The notes: generated from the letters alone by a model not told the origin. DNA of 64,000 nucleotides from Leptobrachium leishanense (GCA_009667805.1 CM019075.1:14151738-14215737), one strand, 5' to 3'. Counted from the stretch's first letter, positions 1 through 12,130 are shown. Made by a program: numbers and translations.

Positions 1-1506
1 CCCCTCCAGCTCACTGTAACACCTCTTCCATATGCACAGGGAGTATGGAATCATTCTGTGATACAGTATTTAGCTACAGTTACAATATACAAACTGTACG
101 GTAGTGTAGATAATATAGACGAGTAGTACTGATAATCCCTACGGATGATTTGATACTGGCAGGTAGAGGGCCAGTACCAAAGGTTGGGAGGTGGGGGGGT
201 AAATCTGTAAATTGATAGTAACAAAACAACAGGTGGATACGGAGTTCAGTGTGGATGGAAGTAAAATTTGCTTTTTATTTACTCAAAGTAGAAAAGTACG
301 TGAAGGTGGTGCTAAGCCTGTAGTCTCGAGCCGGCACATACTGTATCAAGACAGTGACAAAAGAAACAGATAACATGTATCAGCTGGGTACACTATGATG
401 CTAATGTGGGTGAAAACGCTGAAATTTTGTATGTAGAGAAAGGGAAATTCAGGTCTTCTCGGGTCTGTGGTTAATGGACAGTAGAAAAGATAAACAACAC
501 TGTAGGCTGGACCTCTGTAGGCGTCTGTGGATATTTTTCAGTTGTTTGCCATATGGACTTGTGGATAGTGCTCTAAACCACATAATCCCAGGCCAGGATC
601 ACATAGCGAATGCATCGTAAAACAGGTAGCAGCAAATAAAGTAACTAAAAAAGAGATTCCTTCATCAATGTCAACGCGTTTCGCCAGTAATGGTGTCATG
701 AGGAGTGCGGGTGGAGTGATTGCTGATGGAGAGAGGCATAGCTGAGCGTGCCAAGTCTGGTCCCCCATATTTATAGTAAAGGAGTAGCGATTCCTGGGAG
801 GCAGGTGTCAGGCTGGGGTGTTAGCACAAATGTCAGGTCCACCTTGGTGAGAGGTGGAGCAAGCGATGGATGTATCGATTGACATTTCCCTGGAATGTAT
901 GGGCAATTTGGAAGAGGGCAGTTTTTGAAAGGGGTAATGGAGTTTTTTGTTATTGTTGCTGGAGGTATGTTAGTGTGAATGGCATTGAGCAGGACGCTGA
1001 GGTATCCTTAAGGCGGCAGAGTGGCTAGATAAGCATGGATATTGGTGTCTGCTGAAAGAAGTCAGAATTAATGGCGCACATGTGTGTTTCCGGTGTGTGT
1101 TTTATGGAGCTGCTCATAAAGAACTAGCAATGTAAGAAACACAACGGGGTTATACCAAGAAAGAAAATCCTAATAGGATGTCAATCGATATGGGTAATTA
1201 AGTGGAAATGGATACAGTGGTCATGAAAAATAGTATATGCAGACACATCAAGAGATAAATATGAATATAGGATAAATAGCTTATTAGAGCGGGCTCATAA
1301 TAGGTCCAAGGTCCCGGTAATCACAGGGAGAGGTAAAATTAGACGATCTCACTCATGAAATTGCTAGAAGTATAATATAGATATCGCTAGTTGGGTGGCG
1401 AAGGTGCATATCCAAAATATTGCAATGAATCCCACCTAGTCAGTGTAACAGCCATATTATTATATAGCTAAGGGGGGTAATGCAGGTGTTGTGGGAGATC
1501 AGAGGG
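1..1506. other. Left flank, no recognised gene
   Basis: This stretch has only short open frames, in several frames and without a recognisable family. The longest, on the minus strand at 538-768 (76 codons), has no motif I can assign. The plus strand is moderately G/T-rich. I see no splice-bounded exon, terminal repeat or tandem array here. It is probably old, unassigned repeat-derived sequence. Confidence 0.4.
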
Positions 1507-1514
1507 GTTGGCAT
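1507..1514. repeat. Left 8-bp target-site duplication of the hAT element
   Basis: The sequence GTTGGCAT directly precedes the TAGGGATGAGC terminus and is repeated without change at 6664-6671 after the right terminus. Confidence 0.92.
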
Positions 1515-1849
1515 TAGGGATGAGCTGTTTGGTTCGGACGGGTCGGACTTCAATCCGAATTTAGCCTGTTTGGTTAGATGGCGAACTACGAACGTTTCCG
1601 GGTGTTCGACCACAATGGACCACAATTCTTTTTCCCACTGGCCTGAAGCTCGTAATTGGCTACAGCCTTGCACCTGACCACAGGTCTGGTGCAAGACAGG
1701 TTCAACAGTATGCCAATCACGGCTCAGAGTCCTGATTGGGCAAATTTTGGGCTCACAGAGCGAAGTCCCGCAGCACACTATATAACATTTCCACGCATAG
1801 CTACAGCACGCATTTTCAGAGGAGATTTCAGAGGAGATTGTTGTGTGTT

Positions 1850-2215
1850 GTTACTGCCGGTCTGCCACGCTACTGGGGGGGGGTCTCATTTCTACCAAAT
1901 ATCAGGGAATTTAGGTGATGTGTGTCTTGTCACTGTGCCAGCAAGTCTTTTTGGGGGTTACAAATTTCTTTAAAACATTTGGGAATTGAGGTGATCTGTC
2001 TCTTGTCACACAGCCAGTACCACGCAGTATTTTGGGGCTCACTAATTTTTACAAAACATTTGGGAATTGTTGTAATCCGTGTGTTCTCACTGGCTGCCAC
2101 CCATCAAGAGGTCTCACTGATTTATAGGAGGTGTCTGAGATTTGTAATCTGTGTCTTGTCACTGGCTGCCAGCTATCAGGGTGTCTCACGGAGTTATACC
2201 AGAGTTCTTTAAATC
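1850..2215 (+). repeat. Degenerate tandem repeat in the hAT 5' region
   Basis: Three to four diverged units share the pattern 'gtcttgtcac...cca', then a stretch with 'tctcactgattt' or 'ggggttac', then 'atttgggaattgaggtgat'. The spacing is roughly 70-90 bp. The array lies between the left terminus and the transposase gene. Subterminal repeats in hAT elements often hold transposase binding sites; that role here is inference. Confidence 0.55.
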
Positions 2216-2614
2216 TTTATACCAGAGTTGAATCAGAGTTCTGTATATATTAATCTATATATCACTCACCATGTCTGAAAGAACAAAAAGGACAGGCAGA
2301 CGCTCCCAGCCACAGATAAGAGAACAAGCAGCCCCTGTGTCGGGAGGCTGTGCCTCTGGTTGGTTGTGGTGGACGTGGTGCATTCTCTGCAGGGGCACGC
2401 TTGTCCTTTCTAACTGGTGCTGGCCGTCTTAAGCAGCAGCAATATACAGAGGACTTGGTGGATTGGCTAACCAGGTCATCCTCATCCTCCGAGTCCTCTG
2501 CCAGCCAGGCTTCTAGTGCTTTACAGTCCACCTCAGCTGCCAAAGCATCTAATGCAGCCTCCATGTCCACAGCTACTCCTGCCGTAGCCTCAATAACACA
2601 CGGAGTCAGCTGAA

Positions 2615-5478
2615 TTGTTTGACTACAATGAGAGTGACATGCTGCTTGAGGATGCGCAGCGACTACAGTGCTCTGATTCAATCTCTGAGGTTGAGGAAGG
2701 GAGTATAATCAACCTAGAGGAAGGGGGTGCCAGTGATGACACACAAATAACTGGCACTCATGTTGCGCCAGCTGCTGCAGCATACTGCCAAGTTGGCTCC
2801 AGTGACGAGGAGATAGGGGGTGATGATAATGATGATGAGGTCACTGACTCCACCTGGGTGCCTGATCGAACAGAGGAATTAAGTGAGGAAGAGGGGGAGG
2901 AGGAGGCACAGCAAACACGAGGTACAACATCCTCTGTGAGCAACTGTAGCACTGGCCAGTCCAAGGCATCAGATGTCAGAGCTGCTCCGGTGCAGAGCGC
3001 TGTTGTCTTAAAGAACACATGCAGGAACTCTGTTGTCTGGGAGTTCTTTAAGAAATGTGCAGTAGAGCGCAGCGTTGCTATTTGTAATGTATGTCAGATG
3101 AGGCTTAAGTGTGGGAAAGATACCGGACACTTGGACCACGTGCTTGAGGTGACATATGACCACCTGCCACACATCCCGTTGGCGCAAAACTTTGCGTAGG
3201 TCCTCCTCCTCCTCCTCTGTCTCTACCCCCACTGTATGTTCTGCCATGTCATTGCCTCCATCGACAGGGATGATGCTACAGTAATGGATGTACCAGGTCC
3301 TTCCTCACAATGTGACATCATCCCATCAGTTGAAGATTTACGCAGTCAGATTACATTGCCGCAGCTGCTGCAGTGTAAGAAAAAATATAGTCCCAAGCAC
3401 AGCGTCGAAATGCCAGCTTAGCAAAATTACTCGCATCGCAGCTGCTGCCTTTCCAGCTGGTGGACTCTGCTCCCTTCCGTGAATTTGCTGAATGCGCTGT
3501 ACCACAGTGGCAGGTTCCAAAACGCCATTACTTTTCACGCAAGGCCATTCCAGCACTATACCAGCACGTGGAAGACAATGTTATCCAGTCATTGGGAAAG
3601 GCAGTCAGCAGCAAGGTGCATGTGACTTTAGACACGTGGTCCAGCAAGCATGGACAGGGTCGTTACATTTCCTTCACGGAACACTGGGTAACTCTGATCG
3701 CAGCTGGGAGGGATCCAAGACGGGGCTCTGTGCTGGAGCTTGTTCATCCACCACGCCTCCAGAAAGCTGCTTGTATGAGGTCTGTCTGCTCCACCACCAC
3801 CACCTCTCCCTCTTCCTCCTTCTCTGTCTCTGGCGAAGTGGCAGTTAAACTGACGCCTGACAGGGTCTACGCAATGGCTGAAGCAAAAAGAAGCCATACT
3901 GTGCTTGAGCTGGTTTGTTTAGGGGACAGGAGCCACACCGGGCCAGAAATTCTGTCAGCTCTGCAGGGCCAGGTGCAGAGATGGTTAACACCACGCCAGC
4001 TTGAGCTGGGAATGATGGTCTGCGATAATGGCAGCAACCTTCTCTCCGCCCTACGCAAGGGTAAATTGACGCATGTACCATGCCTAGCACACGTCCTAAA
4101 TCTGGTGGTACAGCGTTTCCTAACCAAATACCCAGGGCTGCCAGAGCTTCTCATCCAGGCCTGAAAAGTCTGCAGCCACTTCAGACGGTCATTCCCAGCA
4201 AGCGTTCGCCTGGCAGAAATTCGAAGAGAATTCCACCTTCCCACAAACCGTCTGATCTGTGACATGCCCACCAGGTGGAACTCGACATTAGCAATGCTGC
4301 AGCGTCTGCACAAGCAGCAGAGGGCCATCAACGAGTACCTGTGTGAGTATGGCACAAGGACAGGTTGAGGTCAACTTGGTCCCCCCCCCCGCAGTGGCTG
4401 ATGATCAAGGATGCATGCACTGTACTGTCACCATTTGAGGAGGCAACGAGGATGGTGAGCAGGGACAGTGCATGCATCAGTGACACAATTCCTCTAGTGT
4501 TCCTGCTGGAGCACACTCTGCGGGGAATTATAGATGTGGCTCTAGAGTCAGAGCAGCGGGAGGAAGAGGAGGCCTTCCCTAGCTCTCAAGGCCCCAGTCT
4601 TTCCGCAGACAGCATTCCAGCGGATCCTACTCAGATCAGACAGGAGGAGGATGATGAGGAGGAGGACTATTTAAGTAGTGGGGGCATTGAAGGTGGGGAT
4701 TCCTCAAGGGAGGGTTTTGTGTGCCCAGAAACACAAGGGCTAGTGCGTGGCTGGGAGGAGGAAGTGCACGATACGGTCATCCTCATTGACCAGGAAGACT
4801 CAGAAGCTAATGCCACCTCCAACCTACGCTGCATGGGCTCCCTAATAATGCAAAGCCTGCTAAATGACCCCAGGATTCGTGCTATCAAGGAGAGGGATCA
4901 TTACTGGTTGGCAACCGTTCTTGGTCCACGATACAAGGGTAAAGTTGCAGAGCTCATCGTGCCCGCACAGAGGGAGCGCAGGATGAAAAAACTTGAGGAC
5001 GCTCTAAAGCAACACTTGTGTAACAGAAGTGCTGACACAGGTGCTTCTGAGGCTGCAGATGATGAGAGGAAAGTGGTGAAGGCCAGGGCCTCTTGACTGA
5101 TGCATATTTAAATTTTTTTAGTCCTCGACGCCCAGGGACGTCAAATGTAGGCACCCATTGCCAGCGTCTTCACCATATGGTGCAGGACTACCTAGGGGCA
5201 AGGGCAGACCTGGATACCTTTGCAGCAGATGATCCACTGGCTTACTGGGTGTTGAGATTGGATCCCTGGCCAGAAGTTAGCCAATATGCTATGCAGCTAC
5301 TAGGTTACCCTTCATCCAGTGTTCTTTCTGAAAGGATGTTCAGTGCCGCTGGAGGTTTTGTCACGGACAAAAGAGTGCGTCTGTCCACCGACTCTGTAGA
5401 CCGGCTGACATTTATAAAAATGAATCAGTCCTGGATCAGCAGCTATCAATCCCCTGATGCTGAAGTAAAGGAATAGAT
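2615..5478 (+). pseudogene. hAT transposase (BED finger, RNase H-like core, C-terminal dimerisation), disrupted
   Basis: The frames, read in order, look like a ZBED-type hAT transposase. The N-terminal part (2615-3199) is acidic and ends in a BED-finger-like stretch with W-x2-F followed by C-x2-C. The catalytic core (3460-4164 and on) has TLDTWSS and the CDNGSN motif, then CLAHVLNLVV. The region 4365-5096 carries an acidic insert rich in E/D and the VLGPRYKG segment. The end (5093-5476) is the hAT dimerisation domain, with SERMFSAAGG and the RLSTDSVDRL tail. Breaks include a frame loss after the BED finger near 3,200, an in-frame TGA at 4,162-4,164, a TGA near 4,366, a frame change at the C-run near 4,380, and another stop and frame change near 5,095. 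It cannot encode an intact enzyme as read. Confidence 0.88.
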
Positions 5479-5499
5479 CGGGGATGTCCTCTTCTGCAT

Positions 5500-6110
5500 T
5501 CACCAAACCTCCAGCACTGAACTCTTCCACAAAAGGGTTACGGTGTGAAGGCACTTGCTGCCATGAAAGGCACAATATTTGGCTGCACTGACGCCTGTGC
5601 CAGATTTATATCCTTTTAATTTTTTGAACCGCAGGGTCCACCCCTGCACTCTTCCACAATACCACAGAGGGGTTACTGTATTATGATGGCACTTGCAGGC
5701 CTGGCACCAAAGGCACAATATCTGGGTGCACTGATGCCCATTATCAGATAAAAAACTTTTCAATATAGGACTGGAAGGTTCACCCCTGCATTCTTCCACA
5801 ATACTACAGAGGGGTTACTGTATGATGATACTTGCTGGCCTGGCAGTCTTGCACCAAAAGCACAATATCTGGGTGCACTGACGCCTTGACCAGAATCATA
5901 TCTTTTTAATATAGGACCACATGGTCCACCCCTGCATTCTTCCACAATACCACAGAGGGGTTACTGTATGATAGTACTTGCAGGCCTGGCACCAAAAGCC
6001 CAATATTTGGGTGCACTGCCACTGATGCCTGTATCAGATTCATATCCTCCGAGGGGTTACGGTGTGACGGCACTGTTGGGGATGCTAAAGGACCAATTTG
6101 GAAGCAGCTA
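5500..6110 (+). repeat. About 145-bp tandem repeat in the hAT 3' region
   Basis: Roughly four units share 'ccacccctgca.tcttccacaata', 'cagaggggttac' and 'ggtgcactga.gcc'. The landmark 'cacccctgca' recurs near 5,639, 5,780 and 5,926, a spacing of 141-146 bp. It lies after the transposase stop and before the right terminus, so it forms part of the element. Confidence 0.75.
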
Positions 6111-6663
6111 TTGTTACTTTCATCCAAAGCCTGCATAAGTTTCACAATAATTTAACTAAAAAAACCAGTAAACTTTTTCTGCGTGTCCTAAAATGTCTCC
6201 TCTTTTCATACAGACTGCCGCCCCAAGCAGTTGTTTATGGATAGATTAAAGGAAAAGCATTTACCGTCATATGAAACTTCATTTATTTGTTTTTAAGTGT
6301 TTCTATACATCCTAGAAATCCGCCACTTCACGGGCAGGTTATGGGGACCTCCTAGGCACGATATTTGAATGAATTTTTGGTTTTTATTTTTAACCCTTAT
6401 TTCATGGAAAACTCACTGTCCCTTTAAAAAGGTTTTTTTTAAAGTTTTTGTCCTGGTTTCCTGTCCCCCAGGGCACTACCCGGACCCCCATACACCTTTT
6501 ATGGCAAATATCTAGCATATATGCCCTCAGGGAGGGCACTCTAACAACTGAATTTTCAGCCCCATTGACTTGCATGGAGTTCGAGTTTGGGTTCGGACCC
6601 GAACATATGGGAAGTTTGGGTTTGGGCCCGAACTGAAGTCGGGGGCTGTTCGGCTCATCCCTA

Positions 6664-6671
6664 GTTGGCAT
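6664..6671. repeat. Right 8-bp target-site duplication of the hAT element
   Basis: This is an exact copy of 1507-1514, immediately after the right terminus GCTCATCCCTA. Confidence 0.92.
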
Positions 6672-7230
6672 ATGTGGAGGTGGACAGTACATCAATTGGT
6701 GTATCAAGTAGTGTCCGCTATGGATATGCTGAATTACACGTAGCGTGCAGTAAGGAAAAGAGTAATACTTAGTAAGAGGATGATTTCGGTGTTTTGGATG
6801 GTTTCATTAGATGGGAAGGGAACGGGATTGGAGGATATGTGAAGGGAGGGGTGTCAGACGTTTTGTTTATTTGAGACAATATTTTTCTGCATATTTTTTT
6901 TTTTATTATATTCAAAATGGTTTTATTAATCAAGTTAAACAGAGTAAGAAATGTCACGCGGCATGGGAGCCCGAGGGCCAGGTACAGCATACAGAGCCAT
7001 GGTGTGTGCCATAGTGGCGCACCTTGGGGCTTTCCAAAAAAAACGTAAAAAAAGGGAGGGGGATGGGATACACCAGTGCAGGGCAGGGATCACTGAATAA
7101 TAAATTGGGTGAAAAAGAGTCTCAAGTGCTACCATCTCCAAAGGGGTCATTAATAGAGAGTTCCAAAACAGAGGGACACAAAAAAGGATAAAAAGAAAAG
7201 GTCACATAAGATATAAAATAGAAGGGGGGG
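6672..7230. other. Intervening sequence, no gene
   Basis: This stretch runs between the hAT element and the L1-like remnant. It has T-rich and A-rich runs near 6,890-6,920 and 7,035-7,055 and no supported reading frame. The part after about 6,900 may be the 3' region of the antisense L1-like element, but I cannot show that. Confidence 0.4.
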
Positions 7231-8270
7231 GGGGTCAAGTAAACTATCCAGGATCGGCATCTGCCGTTGGGGCTCCACCACTCCTCAAGGAGGAAGAAGC
7301 CAGAATGCCCAAGGATTCTCAGTATCCAAGCCTCATCGGGGGAAGTGGCTGAGTGGATGACATTGTCATGCGGGAGAAGAATGGAACCTGTGGGCCCCCA
7401 ACGATATTGAAATCCAGGCACGCGTAGTTGGGTCTCTACATCTCTGAAGCGGCGCTGAGCTAGTAGCGTCAGGAATGGGAGATCATTGAATATCGACGGG
7501 GACACTGATTCAAAGAAGAATGGGCTCTGGCTTCAGGCAGGGACATCAGACACCGACAGGTTACACGCGATCGCCAGGACGTCTTTTTGGGCTTCTTACA
7601 GAGACGAGCCACAGAACCAAACACAGGAGGGGCACCAGGAGGCAAGCAAAGAAGCCAAACGGCCATCTTGTTGACAAAATCCAGCAGTGTGTCCGCAGGT
7701 TTGGATTCAGGGATTCCACGAAAAGGGCACATTGCGTCGTCGATTTTGGGATTTCATCGCCTCCATTGCCCTGGAGAGGTGATTGATGCGTGCCTGGAGG
7801 GAGTCCACCTGGGCCGCCTCTATAGTATCTGGTTGTATCTGGACTGCCTCTATCATACCTCTAATTTTGGCATGTTCAGCCTGTACTCCCTTAAGATCAG
7901 CCCTCCAAATACCGTGCAGCTCCTCAACGAGGTGACGGGCATCAACCTTTGTCAAAGGCTGGGCGTCATTCTCTGCTACTGATTTTAGAAACTGCAGGGC
8001 CCCCTTTGAGCAGCAGTCCCTGATCAAGCCCCTCATCAGGCATGAATCTGCCAGCGCAGCCAGGGTCATTCAGATGGCATGTGTGTGCGGTAACCGGATC
8101 TGTCGGGGCTTCCACATCCATGTGGTATGAGTCCAGTAATGAAGACCGTGACGAGCAACGCTCCAGCTGTTGCAGTCCATCATCCCCCATAGATAGAGAC
8201 AGCTGGATGTCCCGCTGATGGAGACCAGCAGCTGGGGTCGACCCCTTATTGGATTTTTTCCCCATTGGAC
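7230..8270 (-). pseudogene. L1/Tx1-like LINE ORF1 remnant, antisense
   Basis: Reading the minus strand from about 8,265 down, a frame starts MGKKSNKG. It is followed after frame changes by a helical segment near 8,000-7,790 (LQARINHLSRAMEAMKSQNRR) and then RGIPES near 7,720. The sequence 'coiled coil, then RRxN, then RGIPE' is the signature at the coiled-coil/RRM border of L1 ORF1 proteins. A C-terminal stretch with YRWGPTGS near 7,390 matches the usual C-terminal domain. At least three frame changes are needed, so this is a dead copy. ORF2 is not visible in this block. Confidence 0.68.
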
Positions 8271-8559
8271 TGCAGCAAGCGGTGAGTTTAAGGGGACGGT
8301 CTCTCCAAAACCCACTCGGCAGGGGGGTTAAATGGCCACCGGAGGCTAGGCTGCCAAAACAGAAATGGCGCTGCAGACCCACTAAAGCAGCACAAAGCTC
8401 GAGCACTGGCAGAGATCTCCCCAGAACGCCAGAACTTCTGGGGTGTCGATGGCAGGTAATTTGGGTGGTGGGTCACAATAATAAAAGCCAGTAAAGGCTG
8501 GATCAGCTCCAGGCACAAAGAAATGCGACCGCATGCGTCTACAGTCAGCTCGTCCCCCC

Positions 8560-8655
8560 CTCTGCTGTTTTTAATAAAGCAATAAAGAAAATTAAATCTA
8601 AGCCTCCGAGTCTTTATTAAAATTTGAACTTTTCTTTGTAATTTTTGATTTCTTA
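8560..8655. repeat. DIRS terminal-repeat remnant
   Basis: The segment 'gcctccgagtctttatta' followed by 'aaaatttgaactttt' closely matches the outer end of the right terminal repeat of DIRS copy 1 (40,610-40,640), with only a few differences. The preceding 'aataaagaaaa' also resembles the A-rich inner part of that repeat. No DIRS coding sequence is attached, so this is an isolated end fragment or a chance-preserved junction. Confidence 0.5.
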
Positions 8656-9699
8656 CTTTTAAGAGCAACTGTGGTGTCACAGATGGGATGTAAATGTGAA
8701 TCCTTTGTTAAGATTGTGTGGTTGCAGTGTTTGTAGTGTGAATATCCAGAAGGGCCCACGTTGCAGAAGTCGTATAAGTCGCTACCTCAGTTGCTCATAG
8801 TGACCTTTTCTATGGCCTTGTGCATTGTTAGCATGGTGTAGTTTCAAATGTCGTTACAGAGGTCTGTCTGGGGTAGCACACTGAGTGTATGTGCTTCATA
8901 AATCTTGTTTTAAGTTTCCTTTATGGGTTTTTGCACATACAGTAGATTGCAGGAGCACTTAAGTAAATAGACTACTTCACACACATTACATGTCAAGCCC
9001 CTCATTTCCCAAGAATTTGTTTGTTTTCCCACTATTATAAAAGTGGTGTGAAAGTCGTGAGATGTATTGGGATGCCAGACCTGTGGGTACTTGGGTTTTA
9101 TTTAGGGAGCTAGCTGGTGGCATGTTTTATTTCCCAGATGTCAAGTAGTTGTGGGAAAGTCAGTCATTTTAATTTGGGTCCTGTGTGGGAGGTGAAGGAG
9201 GCTTTTCACGTGATAATAGGGGCTGATTTCTGAATGTGCAAGAAGGTTGGGCCAGTAGGTATTCAAGATATCCTTGGTTCAGTGTTGAGTTTTGTCAAAG
9301 TTGGTGATCAATGTAATGGTTTTTGGTTTGGTCTTTGGTTGTTTCTTAGTTAGCAGCAATTATCTTTCTGTCTCTAAAGCTTGGTTGTAGGCTCTTGAAA
9401 GTTTTGTGTTGGTACTCGTTATCTGAACCATATCCTGAGTTTGGTGGATTGACTAATGAACTGTTCTAGGCTGGAGCAGTTCTATAATAGTGTAAGGTAG
9501 TGTCCAGTTGCAATGGACGTGTTTAGGGTTCTAGAGTGGTAACTGGTGCAGTGGAGTAAGTTATTTGTCACTTTTGATTTTGTATAATATTGTGGTTGCT
9601 AATAGTGAGGTCTAGAAAATTCAGGGTAGAGTCTGGGATATCAGAAGTAAGCTTTAGGTTCAGATTGTTAGTGTTCATTATCTAGACACAGCCTTAATC

Positions 9700-10143
9700 T
9701 TTCTAATCTGAGGTTTAAGAGCTTTTCTGGGAAGCTACCACCCTACCTGAATAGGCGGCTTGCCCCAGCAGTTTCCTCATCCTATAACCTCTGATCCAGG
9801 ACCGGCACCTTACTTGCAATACCACAATACAAAAAGCAAGTAGCTCGATCCTCCTTTTCCTACAGAGCACCACAATTATGGAATAACCTCCCAGACGCCA
9901 TCAAATCTTCCCCCAGTGTAAAGTCCCTTAAGAGCTCTCTATTAACATACCTCAATACGGAATGCACCCGTAAACATGTAACATAGTGACTATAATAGAA
10001 AAATATGTAGTAAATAATCTGTATATATGTTTATGTTAATATCTTGCATTGTATTAGTTTGTATTTCTGTAACAACTCAATGTTCTTGAACCCAGGACAT
10101 ATTTGAAAATGAGAGAAATCTCAATGTATCCTTCCTGGTAACA
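9700..10143 (+). mobile_element. 5'-truncated L2-like LINE 3' end inserted in the Penelope-like element
   Basis: The plus strand encodes the last part of a LINE ORF: GKLPPYLNRRLAP, then SYRAPQLWNNLPD, KSSPSVKSLKSSL and a stop near 9,985. It ends in the 3' tail 'gagagaaatctcaatgtatc' plus 'cttcctggta'. The Penelope reading frame runs up to it on one side (YIGDILLI...) and resumes on the other (LNFLDLTIS), which fixes it as an insertion. The same ORF end occurs in the opposite direction at 12,340-12,560. Confidence 0.78.
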
Positions 10144-10898
10144 TCATTTCTAAAAATATATAAATAATTAATTTGGCAAAACTGTAGAAATTCATTGGCA
10201 GTTCCATTGCATATGAGGAGAATATCACCTATATAACGTGTATTTTGGAATTGAGTGTTTTCAGTTGATCCTGGAGTACGTGCTATTGCTTCCAATAGTC
10301 AAGATTGAGGTTTGGGTATGATGGAGCTATGGATGTACCCATGGTAGTACCCAGTATTTGGAGGTAGTAGTCATTGTTGAACAGAAAGAACTGTTTAGTC
10401 AGTACAAATTTGAATAAGTGCTGCAGGAAGTGATTTTTGTGTGGTGACAGATGGGTTTTTGTTTTCTAAGTAATAGCTTATATGTGAGATCCCCTTTTTT
10501 GTGCGGTCTTGAACTATAAAAGGCTGTCCACATCAAGACTGCATATCAGAGAGCTTGGTGATATTGTGATGTTATTAAGAATGCATTCTTTGTATTGTGA
10601 TGGTAGGATTGTAGTTGTTGAATCAATGGTTTCAAAAATGTGTCTAGGAACTTGCTGATGGGTAACATTATTGTTCCCAGACACAATGGGTTTACCTGGG
10701 GCATTTCTCAGGTTGTTATTATGTACATTGGGTAGGTAATAGAAGGTTGTTATTGCTGGTGCTGTTGGTAGTAGTGATCTTCCTTCCTTGTCATTAATAA
10801 GGCTCCGATCTATCCCACACTTCAAAAGAGATAGTGTTTTTAGATTTTGGTGAGTAAATTGCTTGGAAGCATTATGTATGTATTGTTGTCGTGTGTGT

Positions 10899-10918
10899 GT
10901 GTGTGTGTATAAATAAAC
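10899..10918. repeat. (GT)n microsatellite
   Basis: A run of about nine GT dinucleotides lies inside the 5' part of the antisense Penelope-like frame. It reads as a THTHT stretch on the minus strand. Confidence 0.8.
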
Positions 10919-10999
10919 TCTGTTGGTTGGATAACTGGGAAGTTTTTTGCAAGTGTCGGTGTTAAAATACAATTAAGAAGTGGAGTATGTAAAAATAAC

Positions 11000-12130
11000 T
11001 GATAAGATACAATGAATTGTTTATTCTTGTGATTTTAATGTTTAACCTCTTTGAGAGAGTGTGAGTGAAGTCCGTGACCTTAGTATGAAGTGGTGATATT
11101 TATGTAGTAACAATTGGTTCTAGAAGAAGCTAGATGGGTGTCACAAAGTAAATGGTATCTGATAAAGAGAATTTATAGTTCCCTAGTTGTAACAGTTGGT
11201 ATTGTCGTGGAAATGTTATTATGTGGACATTATATTCTAGGATGTGCATGTTTTATAAGTTGTCATCTTTCTCCCTGTGTTGGATTTGAATGTGGTTTTA
11301 AATCCAAACCAGCGGCAAAACCGTCAGTATGAAAACCTTCTTTTGGGTTTAGAGACATACCTGCTTTTAAGACATTTAAGCCTTGTCTCAACACTGGTCC
11401 CGTTTTGAGATAATAACTGTATTTGTCCCCGCAGATATGTCAATAACTCGTAGGAACAAGTAGATTGATCTTCACTCAGATACTGATCACTCTGAGCAGT
11501 ATCTGAATGGGGTCTGTATTGACGAGTGACGGGGACGAACATGGCTGACGGGGATCATGGAGATGGCTCAGGATGAGTCATCTCCAGGAGGCCGGTTGGT
11601 CATTCTGGTCCACGCCCCTGTCCTTTTGATATGTAAATGTAATTACTGGGCAACCTGGCTTTCTGTTGTACAGCCAGGGGGCTACTGGGTGTGTGCGATT
11701 GTCCAATAAATTAAACAATCCAGGAGCCACAGGTCACTTGGCCACAGGATTTTCCAGCTTGAAGCAGCGTGTTTGTCTGATTCCTGTTTGGATAGAGAAG
11801 TACTTTGTTTTTATATAGAAAGAGCTCGATATAGCGTGTATTTTTATAGTGACGGATTTGTTTGTACTGGGCGCACTTTAATACTGAAGTGTACCTTTTT
11901 AGTGCACCAGGACTTTATGCGCAAACACCAAACTTTCCATAACAGTATTATGTCTGAAGATAGGCGAATTTGATCCAAAAACAAACGTGCAAGAGAATGC
12001 TCATGGATACACACAGTCTGGAACATGTGTAGTGAATATTTCTAGGATGGTGACGATGAGCGTCTCTTATGTGAAGTGAAGTGAATAAATGAGGGATTTT
12101 AGTAGTTATCAGCAGAAGGGAAGGCTTCTA
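11000..12130. other. Unassigned repeat-like sequence
   Basis: There is no supported gene here. The block is G/T-rich on the plus strand. Short open frames on both strands (for example 11,324-11,542 minus and 11,773-11,973 plus) show no family motif. It may include the 5' part of the Penelope-like element and other old repeats. Confidence 0.35.

Larger units (their letters stand above)
1515..6663 (+). mobile_element. hAT DNA transposon, 5.15 kb, with exact 8-bp TSD
   Basis: Both ends carry the inverted terminus TAGGGATGAGC. They are bracketed by identical 8-bp direct repeats GTTGGCAT at 1507-1514 and 6664-6671, the diagnostic hAT target-site duplication. The subterminal sequence on both sides repeats GTTCGG/CCGAAC motifs. 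The interior holds a transposase related to ZBED-type hAT proteins (2615-5478), with non-coding tandem repeats on each side (about 1,850-2,215 and 5,500-6,110). The exact TSD supports a single clean insertion, while stops and frame breaks in the gene show the copy is dead. A second copy of the same terminus lies at 63,718. Confidence 0.93.
8650..11000 (-). pseudogene. Penelope-like retroelement (RT plus GIY-YIG endonuclease), antisense, degenerate
   Basis: The minus strand read from about 10,970 gives a PLE-type reverse transcriptase. FYYLPNVHNN and PGKPIVSGNN lie near 10,740-10,670, and SLDVDSLL ends at about 10,514. A stretch near 10,400-10,310 reads FNNDYYLQILGTTMGTSIAP, the typical PLE motif. 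RYIGDILLI near 10,230 stands at the catalytic position, with G where D is expected. The thumb, including LNFLDLTIS, continues at about 9,690-9,250. Near 8,980-8,860 the frame reads VVYLLKCSCNLLYVQK, the cysteine-flanked GIY-YIG endonuclease of PLEs. Many stops and a LINE insertion at about 9,700-10,143 show it is dead. Confidence 0.8.
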
